The notes under the pieces are model-generated. The model did not search any database. It worked only from the letters and a program-made list of their open reading frames with translations, and was not told where the DNA came from. DNA of 64,000 nt, taken from the NCBI GenBank assembly GCA_001552935.1, contig KQ959677.1:88094-152093 (forward strand), in the 5' to 3' direction. This DNA comes from Umbribacter vaginalis (GTDB lineage Bacteria; Actinomycetota; Coriobacteriia; Coriobacteriales; Eggerthellaceae). A program made the translations under genes and the position numbers. Shown in pieces: positions 52,075 through 60,758 of the stretch; positions within the stretch are counted from its first letter, which is position 1, and every line of letters starts with the position of its first letter.

Positions 52075-53442
52075 CTATTGCCCAATGAGGTGCCCCTTCA
52101 AATACCACGTTTTTGCTTCGTCAATGTGCACATTAACAATAGTACCAAGAAAATCATCAAGTGTTTTGTTCTCTGGCAGTGGAAAATGAGTTGTATGGTT
52201 GTGAGGCGTTTTGCCAACAAGCATTCGCTCGTCGCGCTTCGAAGTACCTTCAACTAAAACCAGCTGGTCAGTATCCTGCGCTGTTTGATTGCTTGCGTGT
52301 GCACCACGCGCCACCGCTTCAAGCAAGCGATCAAAGCGCGCGTGGATTACGTCGTGAGGCGTCGGGTCATCCCAGCGTGCAGCAGGCGTTCCTTCGCGTT
52401 TTGAGTAAATAAAGCTGAACACTTGGTTGTATTTCATTTCATCGATAAGATCGTACGTTGCTTGGAAATCTTCTTCTGTTTCGCCTGGAAAACCCACAAT
52501 AATATCCGTTGAAAGCGCAATGCCGGGGCACGCTTGCTTTACTTTAGCAATAAGCTCGCGATAATGCTCGATGGTATAGCTGCGATTCATGCGTTTAAGA
52601 ACGCGATTCGAGCCCGATTGCGCAGGTAAATGCAAGTACGGCATCAAGTTTTCCAAATGCGCAAACTTATCAATGACGCCATCCGTCAAATCTTTTGGAT
52701 GACTGGTAGCAAAACGCAAGCGCTCGATGCCTGTTTGCGCAACCGCTTCCAAAATGTCATCAAAGCGCGGCTTGCCGTATAAATCGCGCCCGTACGAGTT
52801 GACATTTTGCCCCAGCAGTGTAATTTCCTTTACTCCGGCATCAACGTAGTGCTGCGCTTCTTTTACGATATCTTCCATTGCGCGCGAGCGTTCTTTGCCG
52901 CGAACATGAGGAACAATGCAATACGTGCAGTAATTGTTGCAGCCAACGGTAATGGGAAGCCATGCTGCCCAAAAATGTTCGCGCGTTGTGGGCAATGTTG
53001 AAGAAAAGTCATCGGAGGTTTTAAGGATTTCGCCTTGTTGGGTGCCCTCGTTATACGATGCAAGCAGCAAGGTTGGAAGCGAAGCGAGGTTTTGCGTGCC
53101 AAACACTACATTGAGATGCGGAAGCGCTTCAAACAGCTTTTCGCCATCGCGCTGACCAATGCAGCCTCCAACTGCAACGATGCGCTTGTGCAAGGGCGAG
53201 CCTTCACGCATGGGAAGATTTTTCATCGATGCCACTTGACCATACAAGCGCACGTCAGCAGCCTCGCGAACGCAACATGTCATAAAGATAACAACGTCGG
53301 CCTGTTCGATAGTATCAACGGCCGTTGCACCCATGTTCTCTAAAACGCCATAAACGCGCTCGGAGTCGTGCTTGTTCATTTGGCAGCCATACGTTTGAAC
53401 ATGAAACGTTAAATCCATAAATGGTGTTTGTGAATGAGGCAT
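52075..53442 (-). CDS. miaB: tRNA-2-methylthio-N6-dimethylallyladenosine synthase
   Basis: Radical-SAM methylthiotransferase acting on i6A37 made by MiaA. The N-terminal cluster domain has QTYGCQMNKHDSE and MTCCVRE cysteines; the radical-SAM motif is CNNYCTYC; a TRAM domain ends the 455-residue protein (LVLVEGTSKRDERMLVGKT). RimO at 60759 is the paralogue in this window; the GCQMN form identifies this one as MiaB. AAGGA lies before the ATG. Confidence 0.96.
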   Translation of the reverse strand: MPHSQTPFMDLTFHVQTYGCQMNKHDSERVYGVLENMGATAVDTIEQADVVIFMTCCVREAADVRLYGQVASMKNLPMREGSPLHKRIVAVGGCIGQRDGEKLFEALPHLNVVFGTQNLASLPTLLLASYNEGTQQGEILKTSDDFSSTLPTTREHFWAAWLPITVGCNNYCTYCIVPHVRGKERSRAMEDIVKEAQHYVDAGVKEITLLGQNVNSYGRDLYGKPRFDDILEAVAQTGIERLRFATSHPKDLTDGVIDKFAHLENLMPYLHLPAQSGSNRVLKRMNRSYTIEHYRELIAKVKQACPGIALSTDIIVGFPGETEEDFQATYDLIDEMKYNQVFSFIYSKREGTPAARWDDPTPHDVIHARFDRLLEAVARGAHASNQTAQDTDQLVLVEGTSKRDERMLVGKTPHNHTTHFPLPENKTLDDFLGTIVNVHIDEAKTWYLKGHLIGQ

Positions 53443-53479
53443 ACGATAAAATCCTTACAATAACGGGTTACTAACAGGG

Positions 53480-54760
53480 TTACAACAAGCTTGTTTGTGT
53501 ATTTGACGTGCAACTTAGAGCGGTTTCAGACGCATCGCGCAAAGGGATGCTGATGCGTAATTCATTTTTTGCGCACTGCACGTGAATGGGTGGCTGTTCG
53601 TAGAGGTAGTAGCGCGGTGCTAACTGGGCAAAACTGGATGCTATCTGCGCTTGAAAGTCGAGCAAATCGGCTTTGTCAAACGTAACTACACGCCCAAGCG
53701 CAGCGTTGCTGCGAACAGATCCAAATGTTCCTGAGTGTTCAGGTACGCTCGAGGCCGTGGTCTTTGAGCCAGCATCGAAAAGAGTTTGGTGGTGCTGTTG
53801 GTTTATACGTGTGGTATCTGAGTGTGTATCTGCTGATGATGCATGGTATAGTGAGTGATTTTGTGTCTGTTCATGAGATGTGTCCATAAGCGCTAACGCA
53901 CGTTGCAAAATATCACTCTGAGGCGTAAGCGTGTTATCAAATACGCGCCGTGCTGTGCGAAGCGATACATCAAATCCGAGAGCTTGTGCCTTTGTATGAA
54001 GCGAGGAGACACTTTTAGCTTGAGCAAGTGAAGCGATTAGTGCTGATGAAACACATGCTTGTTGATTTTCTTCGCAAGGTGTGGGCGATTGCGTGGTCGC
54101 GCTTGTATGCGAGCACGCGTGTGCATATACGTGATAGATTGTCGTAAGCATTTCAGTTGGAGTTCCAACAAAAATGTGGCAACGCGGTTGCGCGTAGAGT
54201 GCAAATTCTAAACAACATCGATATATATTGCGTGCACCACGCACATGAAGAGAATCATTGCGGTATTCAAGTGTTGGAAAGCTTGATTGATCTGCTTTTT
54301 CACTTATCGTGCTTAAGCTGCACTGTACTGCTATTACACTACCCGCTTGCAGCTTTGATGTGACAACACGTGCGCTGTTCGATTGCTGCGCAATGCTATA
54401 AAGCGCCATTCCCCTGCCATGCATGCCCCACAAATCAGGATGAAAGCTTGCTTGTTTGCTGGTAACACGAGGTTCAAAAATACGGCTCCACAACTGTTGT
54501 GGAATACCATGCCCATCATCGAGTACCAATAACGAGCGCATATTGTTGGAACTGCTCAATGCAATAAAAATGTTATGAGCATCAGCGTCATACGCATTGC
54601 GTAAAAGTTCACGCGCAATGTCTTCAACGCTGCGAATGTCTTGCTGAGCTTGGCGTGCGTGCGCCTCACCTATTGAAAGACGCACATAGCCTTGCCCTAA
54701 ATCTTCCTCGATAACAGGAACACCTGTTGAAGATGTATGCAACACATCCGCAGATGCCAT
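53480..54760 (-). CDS. MutL-like GHKL ATPase of unknown function
   Basis: The N-terminal 150 residues carry a complete GHKL ATP site: N box ELLRNAYDA (51-59), G1 DDGHGI (81-86), then RVTSK (98-102) and GMHGRGMALYSI (112-123). The TSK plus G-x-x-G-R-G-x-A-L-x-S-I spacing resembles MutL (TSK...GFRGEALASI) more than histidine kinases. Beyond about residue 200 the sequence is polar and not recognised, with no DQHAx2Ex4E nuclease motif. It starts right after rny (ATG at 54760, overlapping region within two bases) and ends before miaB. Function unknown; 426 residues. Confidence 0.75.
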   Translation of the reverse strand: MASADVLHTSSTGVPVIEEDLGQGYVRLSIGEAHARQAQQDIRSVEDIARELLRNAYDADAHNIFIALSSSNNMRSLLVLDDGHGIPQQLWSRIFEPRVTSKQASFHPDLWGMHGRGMALYSIAQQSNSARVVTSKLQAGSVIAVQCSLSTISEKADQSSFPTLEYRNDSLHVRGARNIYRCCLEFALYAQPRCHIFVGTPTEMLTTIYHVYAHACSHTSATTQSPTPCEENQQACVSSALIASLAQAKSVSSLHTKAQALGFDVSLRTARRVFDNTLTPQSDILQRALALMDTSHEQTQNHSLYHASSADTHSDTTRINQQHHQTLFDAGSKTTASSVPEHSGTFGSVRSNAALGRVVTFDKADLLDFQAQIASSFAQLAPRYYLYEQPPIHVQCAKNELRISIPLRDASETALSCTSNTQTSLL

Positions 54761-54761
54761 C

Positions 54762-56372
54762 TTATTTCGCAACTCCAACCGCTCTGCTCTCACGAATAAC
54801 AACTACTTTAACTTGACCTGGATATTGCATTTCGTTTTCAACGCGCTGTGCAATATCGTGCGCTAACACAACAGTTTGATCTTCACTTACCTGAGCAGGC
54901 TCAACCATAACACGAACTTCTCTACCAGCTTGAATAGCGTATGTTCGGTTAACGCCTTCGTATGAATTAGCAATTTCTTCAAGCTTTTCAAGGCGCTTGA
55001 TATATGCTTCAAGCGTTTCGCGACGTGCACCTGGTCGCGCTGCAGAAATTGCATCTGCAGCTTGCACTAATACATCTAAAACAGTATCAGGCTCAATTTC
55101 ATTATGATGCGCCTCAATAGCATGTACGATGTTGTCTTTTTCACCAAAGCGACGTGCGAGTTCCCCACCGAGCAATGCGTGAGAACCTTCTTGTTCCCTA
55201 TCAATAGCTTTACCAATATCATGTAATAATCCAGCGCGGCGCGCATTTGAAGGATCAAGGCCTAGTTCAGAGGCTAAAATGCCACAAAGATACGAAACCT
55301 CAAGTGAATGGTTTAATACATTTTGACCATATGATGTGCGATACCGTAATTTACCGAGCGTATGTACCAGTTCAGGATGCAAATCGTGAATACCAACATC
55401 AAAAACTGCTTGTTCACCTGCTTCAATAACGCGCTGATTTACTAACTCTTGTGCTTTTTCGTACATCTCTTCAATACGTGCAGGGTGAATACGACCATCT
55501 GCAATAAGATTTTCCATCGTTACACGGCCACTTTCTCGCCGTACTGGTTCAAAGCACGAAATAGTAACACATTCAGGCGTGTCATCAATAATTAAATTAG
55601 TACCCGTAAGTGTTTCGAAAGCACGAATATTTCGTCCTTCACGTCCAATAATTCGACCTTTGACATCATCTGATGGTATGTGAATAATAGAAACAGTATT
55701 TTCTACCGTATGCTCAGCTGCCATACGTTGAATTGCTACGCTCAAGATTGCACGCGCTTGTTTATCGGCTTCAAGCTTAGCTTTTTCTTCAGCGCTGCGA
55801 ATAATTTGAGCACTTTCATGAGCTACATCATCTTTGAGTGACGCTAAAAGTTCCTCTTTAGCTTGTTGAGCACTCATGCCAGCGATGTCAACCAAACGCT
55901 GCTCTACTTCTTCTTGAACTTTATCTAAGTCATTTTTACGCTTGTCAAGAGATCGCTGTGTTGATGATATTTGATGTTCACGCTCATCAAGAGAATCTCC
56001 ACGTCTATCAAGTGATTCTTCACGCTGTGCAATGCGCATTTCTGCTTCACGTATATCTTGTTGGCGCTCCCGACGCTCATCTTCAATTTGCGCGCGCATG
56101 CGCAAAGCTTCATCCTTAGCTTCAATTTCAGCATCACGCTTTATAGATGCTGCTTCGCGTTTAATAGAGTCGGCGTCTTTTTTGGCGCTTGATATAAGTC
56201 CTTCTGCTTGGCTTTTAATAAGCTGTGCCTCTTGTTGAGCTTGTTGTATGATATTGCTTGCCTCAGCAGCTCGTTGTTTATTCTTAGCATTATGAATAAT
56301 CGTAAACAAAAGCGTACCGAAGGCAATTCCAATAATGATGCATACAACGCCAATAATAAATTGTGCAGGCAT
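54762..56372 (-). CDS. rny: Ribonuclease Y
   Basis: Membrane-anchored endoribonuclease that starts mRNA decay. Layout is complete: an N-terminal span (about 4-26), a long charged coiled coil to about 200, a KH domain (GRIIGREGRNIRAFETLTG) and an HD domain with LLHDIGKAID. Length 536 is slightly above the usual 520. ATG at 56372 has GGGAGGG six bases upstream. In actinobacteria rny lies near recA-recX, as here. Confidence 0.96.
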   Translation of the reverse strand: MPAQFIIGVVCIIIGIAFGTLLFTIIHNAKNKQRAAEASNIIQQAQQEAQLIKSQAEGLISSAKKDADSIKREAASIKRDAEIEAKDEALRMRAQIEDERRERQQDIREAEMRIAQREESLDRRGDSLDEREHQISSTQRSLDKRKNDLDKVQEEVEQRLVDIAGMSAQQAKEELLASLKDDVAHESAQIIRSAEEKAKLEADKQARAILSVAIQRMAAEHTVENTVSIIHIPSDDVKGRIIGREGRNIRAFETLTGTNLIIDDTPECVTISCFEPVRRESGRVTMENLIADGRIHPARIEEMYEKAQELVNQRVIEAGEQAVFDVGIHDLHPELVHTLGKLRYRTSYGQNVLNHSLEVSYLCGILASELGLDPSNARRAGLLHDIGKAIDREQEGSHALLGGELARRFGEKDNIVHAIEAHHNEIEPDTVLDVLVQAADAISAARPGARRETLEAYIKRLEKLEEIANSYEGVNRTYAIQAGREVRVMVEPAQVSEDQTVVLAHDIAQRVENEMQYPGQVKVVVIRESRAVGVAK

Positions 56373-56822
56373 CAATAACCCTCCCGTTCAAATTCAAAAG
56401 TAAAATACAATAAAACATAAGGTAATGAGAGCTTATACACTCAAGATTTTAGCTATTCATTTAGAGTAATATCAATAAACCCACAGGGCATAAATTCTCA
56501 TGTAGCTTTATTGTACCGATAAGTACGCTCAATGCCTAGAACAATACCAAGAATCGCTTAAAAGAATTAAACTTTTCTATAACCATGACGCGCATGCGTA
56601 CGTAAAACACAAACTAACGCTTCAGTTTTGCAACGATAGCAATAATTGCCTGCGTATGGTGGTGTCATCGCCTTCGTCAAGTATTTGCGTTTTGCAACGA
56701 TAGCAATAAGTGCCTCTTCGTATGGAACGTACACAAACACCACGCAATGCAAATATACAGCACGTACCACGGTCTAATGCGAGATAGCCATGAGTAAGCA
56801 CGCAGCATGCAATACCGTTACA
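56373..56822. other. Intergenic region recX-rny with a dispersed direct repeat
   Basis: 450 bases. It carries two copies of a 35-37-base repeat (56625-56659 and 56689-56725, listed separately). Short open frames here read the two copies in different frames, so they are not coding repeats. The segment 56380-56560 is AT-rich and may hold the rny promoter, but no pair of hexamers is convincing. Confidence 0.6.
56625..56725. repeat. Pair of direct repeats between recX and rny
   Basis: A 21-base identical core starting GTTTTGCAACGATAGCAATA occurs at 56625-56645 and again at 56689-56709, each followed by TGCCT and then CGTATGG (35 and 37 bases in all). The spacing of 64 bases and count of two do not fit a CRISPR array. 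Confidence 0.9.
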
Positions 56823-57407
56823 CTACAAGCAGGTATTGGAAGAAGTATGAGTATCTTCGTACCATTTCGATACACGATACGCAATATCGTGCGAATATCC
56901 GCTTGCTATGAGCTTGCGAAATGCAGCTTGACGCTTGTTTTTTGCATAAAAATGCTGAGATTCCAACAAGCGTTGCGCGCGCTGCTCTTCAGAACACGCA
57001 ACACTACTTTCATTATCTATAAACTGATCAATATCGATATGCTCAAGGTGATGTTGACGTAATTCACGCTTAATACCATCAATTGCTCTACCTTGAGAGA
57101 GACGACTCTTTACAAGCATTTCTACAAACCGAGTATCATCAATAATGCCACAGATACATGCATACTCAAGTGCAGCGCTAACGTCATGAGCAGTACAGTC
57201 TTCTTTCAATAAACGTTGCCGCACTTCATAACTCGATCGCTCACGATAGCTTGCCAAGCGAACAATTTTATCAAAAAGTATACGCTGTTCAGACGACAAA
57301 GTATCAGATACGCACGATGTGTCATGCATAATATGCAAGTCTTGTACTCTTCGTGCTGCTGCATTATTGACTGCGCATGCATTAAAGTTGTTGTGCTTTG
57401 TAGACAT
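56823..57407 (-). CDS. recX: RecX regulatory protein
   Basis: Binds RecA filaments and limits recombinase activity. The 194-residue protein shows the three-helix RecX repeats, with YRERSSYEVRQRLLKEDC, IDDTRFVEMLVKSRLSQGRAIDGIKRELRQ and a C-terminal KRQAAFRKLIASGYSHDIA. It follows recA by 34 bases, the conserved pairing. The first 35 residues are poorly conserved in appearance; the ribosome site is weak, so the start could lie further in. Confidence 0.9.
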   Translation of the reverse strand: MSTKHNNFNACAVNNAAARRVQDLHIMHDTSCVSDTLSSEQRILFDKIVRLASYRERSSYEVRQRLLKEDCTAHDVSAALEYACICGIIDDTRFVEMLVKSRLSQGRAIDGIKRELRQHHLEHIDIDQFIDNESSVACSEEQRAQRLLESQHFYAKNKRQAAFRKLIASGYSHDIAYRVSKWYEDTHTSSNTCL

Positions 57408-57441
57408 ATTCGCATCTCACATCAATCAAACGCATCATAAG

Positions 57442-58482
57442 CTACTTTTTACTGGTTTTTGTTTCAGCTTTAGTGTTGGATTGAGTGGTAAGCGGAATCT
57501 GGTAAAATTCACGCACTTTAGTTTCAATTTCATCGCGTAGTTGAGGATGAGCTTGCAAGGTATCTTTCGCAGCATCACGTCCCTGACCAAGCCGTTCATC
57601 GCCATAGGTGTACCACGAACCACTTCTGCTAACAATTTTAGCTTCAGTAGCCATATCAAGAATGCACCCTTCTTTAGAAAAACCTTCGCCATAAATAAGA
57701 TCAATATCAGCTTGTCTAAATGGTGGCGCTACTTTATTCTTAACAATTTTTACGCGCACACGGTTGCCATATGGCTCCCCATTTTTCTTTAAGGTTTCAA
57801 CACGACGAATGTCAATACGTATACTGGCAAAGAACTTTAAAGCACGACCACCTGTTGTTGTTTCAGGATTACCAAACATCACGCCAATTTTTTCACGCAA
57901 CTGATTGATAAATATACACGTTGTATCCGATTTCGATAACGAACCCGCAAGTTTACGCAACGCTTGCGACATAAGGCGCGCTTGCAGGCCCACGGTGGTA
58001 GCCCCCATTTCACCTTCAATTTCTGCACGAGGCACTAAAGCTGCAACTGAGTCAACAATAATGCAATCAAATGCACCTGAATGGACCAATCGATCGCAAA
58101 TTTCAAGTGCTTGTTCACCGGTATCGGGCTGAGAAATATATAAATTTTCTAAATCGACTCCGAGACGTGCAGCATATACGGGATCAAGCGCATGCTCTGC
58201 ATCGATAAAAGCTGCATAGCCACCCATTGCTTGAGTTTCTGCTAATACTTGAAGCGCTAATGTGGTTTTACCACTTGATTCAGGGCCGTATACTTCAATA
58301 ATACGCCCGCGCGGAACACCTCCAATACCCAATGCTGCATCAAGCGCAAGCGCGCCGGTTGGTATAACTTCAACGGCAAGGTTATGATTTCCATCCCCGA
58401 GTTTCATGATGGAACCCTTACCAAACTTACCCTCGATTTCTGCAATCACTGCCTTAAGAGCATTATCTTTGTCAGCGCCCAT
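57442..58482 (-). CDS. recA: RecA recombinase
   Basis: Strand-exchange ATPase and co-protease for LexA. Walker A is [11 protein letters not shown] (about 67-77), with loops L1 and L2 ([37 protein letters not shown]) intact. Length 346 is typical. Two AAGGAG sites precede the ATG. Unlike lexA, its upstream region shows no GAACN4GTTC box; a CAAACGTTTG palindrome lies just upstream of the -10-like TATAAT (minus strand, 58522-58527). Confidence 0.98.
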   Translation of the reverse strand: MGADKDNALKAVIAEIEGKFGKGSIMKLGDGNHNLAVEVIPTGALALDAALGIGGVPRGRIIEVYGPESSGKTTLALQVLAETQAMGGYAAFIDAEHALDPVYAARLGVDLENLYISQPDTGEQALEICDRLVHSGAFDCIIVDSVAALVPRAEIEGEMGATTVGLQARLMSQALRKLAGSLSKSDTTCIFINQLREKIGVMFGNPETTTGGRALKFFASIRIDIRRVETLKKNGEPYGNRVRVKIVKNKVAPPFRQADIDLIYGEGFSKEGCILDMATEAKIVSRSGSWYTYGDERLGQGRDAAKDTLQAHPQLRDEIETKVREFYQIPLTTQSNTKAETKTSKK

Positions 58483-58717
58483 TACCGCTCCTTACTCCTT
58501 TGCTTTTCAAAGCTTGTATCTATTATAGCGTACAAACGTTTGAAAAAACCAAACTATTTATTTTCACAGTATAAGCATTAAATCTTGCAAAAAACGAACA
58601 AAAATATCCTTATTTATGCGTTATTTCTTCCCTATTTATACGCCATTTTGCTGTAAAAAGACGCTTTATATCCGTTTCATGTGCTCGTTTTTGTATGATA
58701 TCTGTTTTGCTACTCGT

Positions 58718-60559
58718 TTATTTGTCCTGCTGATACGTAACACAACCGCTCTGAGAAACTGAAATATGTGTTATATCATCTAACTGACACGCTGCATGTA
58801 AAAGTTGAAGTGCAAGAATAGTTGTAGCTATGCGCACATCAAAACGCGATCCTGAAAATTGCACGGTATATGAACAGCAACGCTGATCTTTGCACAAACC
58901 AACACACACATAACCAATTGGTTTATGAGGAAGTGCTCCTCCAGGGCCAGCAATTCCACTTACAGCAACACTGAGAGTTGCGGCTAATTGCTTTTGTGCG
59001 CCACGTGCCATTTCTTCAACACACGCTGTTGTAACAACAGCATCTTCCGTTGAAAATTGCGCTCCTACATGGCAGATGTTTTGTTTGATTTGAGGCGTAT
59101 AACACACCAGTCCACCTTTAACAACGCTTGATGAACCAGGTACTGAGGTAAGATATTCGCAAATCATACCACCTGTAAGACTTTCTGCTGTACCAAGGGT
59201 ATATCCATGTGCTCGCGCGCAGGTAATAAGCTCGCGTGCGTATAACGTAGCATCCATCATACGATCAGCAACTGACAAAAATGATGTATCGCCCTGTAAT
59301 GACGCAGCGTTTTCCGTCTCATCACACGAAACCGTGCGAGGTGTCGTTTTCTCCAATGAAGATTGCTCTAAAGCTTGTGAACTTTCATTACAGAGGTTTT
59401 GATGGTATTGGCTTGTACATAATCCCTGAACAGATGCGCTTTCATGTAGAGGGATACTTTGCTGGAACGCACTGCCATTGCTTGTGCTTGTAACGCCCTC
59501 ACTGCATACGCAATTTTCAACCGCACAAGCGTCTGCAGATCCGCTATCAACAGCAGCAGAGAGCACTCCGCCAGCACCTTGTGCATCTTCAGAATGAGTA
59601 ATGTTGTCGCTATTTACCCCTATACCAGCCACACGCGAAGCAGAAAAACCACTCTGATCGGTTGGAGAAGATGGAGCCAGAGGAGTTGTTTCACGGGAAG
59701 GTGCCGTACTTCGAGAAGCAGTTGAATCAAAAACGCTACTAATCGTTTTAGTGCGTGCTTGCAGCCATTGCTCGAAACTGCGCCTGTTCAACGAAGATAA
59801 ACCAATCACGTGACGCGCTTTGGCAATGTAATCGAGCATGGAAACAATCGTCAATATAAGCGCGATTGTCATGACAATCCAGCTGATAATCCACAACACT
59901 TCATTGGGGCTTAACAGCATGTCTGCTTCGCTGTGCGTATCTTTAATAGTAAACAGCACGATTGCAATCATCTGAAAGACAGTTTTGAATTTGCCCAGAT
60001 AACTTGCTGCAATAACAACCCCTGCTGTCGCGGCAAGCATACGAACACCACTCACAATAAACTCGCGCGCAAGGATAATAAGAACAACCCAGCTCGGCAA
60101 AGCTCCCAGCTCGATAAGGGCAAGCAGCGCTGAAGCTACAAGAATTTTATCGGCAAGCGGATCGATGAATTTTCCGAAATCGGTTACTTCATTGCGCGAG
60201 CGTGCAAGATAGCCATCAAGCCAATCGGTAGCAGAAATGATAATAAAAATTACTGTTGCAATAATGCGTTGAATATCTTGTGTAATGATAGTAACGCCTA
60301 AAAGTGCAGGCCAAGGGCTTAAAAGTGCTGTCACAAACACAGGAACAAGGCAAATGCGTATTAACGTCACCATATTAGCAGGAGTAAGTATGCGCTGCGG
60401 CGTATCAATGCTGTGAGAAGTATTGTCGTCTATTCGAGCTTCTATAGTATTTGTATCGCACGTATACGTATCAGAGTGTTCATAATTGTGAACCGTACCA
60501 TGGCGTTCGTGTTCATTTGTTTCCACATATGAATTTTGAACAGAGCTTTTCTTGTTCAT
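58718..60559 (-). CDS. PgsA-CinA fusion: phosphatidylglycerophosphate synthase plus nicotinamide-nucleotide amidase domain
   Basis: Two enzymes that are normally separate neighbours are joined. Residues about 60-250 form a CDP-alcohol phosphatidyltransferase with the complete DGxxAR-x8-G-x3-D-x3-D motif (D115 to D137) and about six spans. Residues about 255-430 are a Ser/Thr/Ala-rich, probably disordered linker. Residues about 435-600 form the C-terminal CinA (PncC) deamidase domain with GTAESLTGG and SGIAGPGGALP. The whole 1.8 kb frame is open with no frameshift. In other actinobacteria pgsA and cinA are separate genes before recA. AGAAGG precedes the ATG. Confidence 0.88.
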   Translation of the reverse strand: MNKKSSVQNSYVETNEHERHGTVHNYEHSDTYTCDTNTIEARIDDNTSHSIDTPQRILTPANMVTLIRICLVPVFVTALLSPWPALLGVTIITQDIQRIIATVIFIIISATDWLDGYLARSRNEVTDFGKFIDPLADKILVASALLALIELGALPSWVVLIILAREFIVSGVRMLAATAGVVIAASYLGKFKTVFQMIAIVLFTIKDTHSEADMLLSPNEVLWIISWIVMTIALILTIVSMLDYIAKARHVIGLSSLNRRSFEQWLQARTKTISSVFDSTASRSTAPSRETTPLAPSSPTDQSGFSASRVAGIGVNSDNITHSEDAQGAGGVLSAAVDSGSADACAVENCVCSEGVTSTSNGSAFQQSIPLHESASVQGLCTSQYHQNLCNESSQALEQSSLEKTTPRTVSCDETENAASLQGDTSFLSVADRMMDATLYARELITCARAHGYTLGTAESLTGGMICEYLTSVPGSSSVVKGGLVCYTPQIKQNICHVGAQFSTEDAVVTTACVEEMARGAQKQLAATLSVAVSGIAGPGGALPHKPIGYVCVGLCKDQRCCSYTVQFSGSRFDVRIATTILALQLLHAACQLDDITHISVSQSGCVTYQQDK

Positions 60560-60758
60560 TACTACCTTCTATATATCTGAACTCGTTAGTATCTACGAGA
60601 GTTTAAAACTATTCTATATACAAGCTGAATATTTCTCAAATAACCGTCTATTTGATGCGTTTTACAACAGGTATGCATACCGTATACGTAACGTGCTACA
60701 CAATAATCTCACACATGTGCTGTCAATACGCTTGCAGTACGCTTACAGTACGTTTTCC

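Noticed and set aside
56625-56725. CRISPR array
   Set aside because: Only two repeat copies, unequal length, 29-base spacer region without further units and no cas genes.
56567-56770. 67-codon minus-strand frame between recX and rny
   Set aside because: It reads the two repeat copies in different frames and has no start signal.
58533-58542. SOS box at recA
   Set aside because: CAAACGTTTG lacks the four-base spacer of GAACN4GTTC; kept only as an observation.
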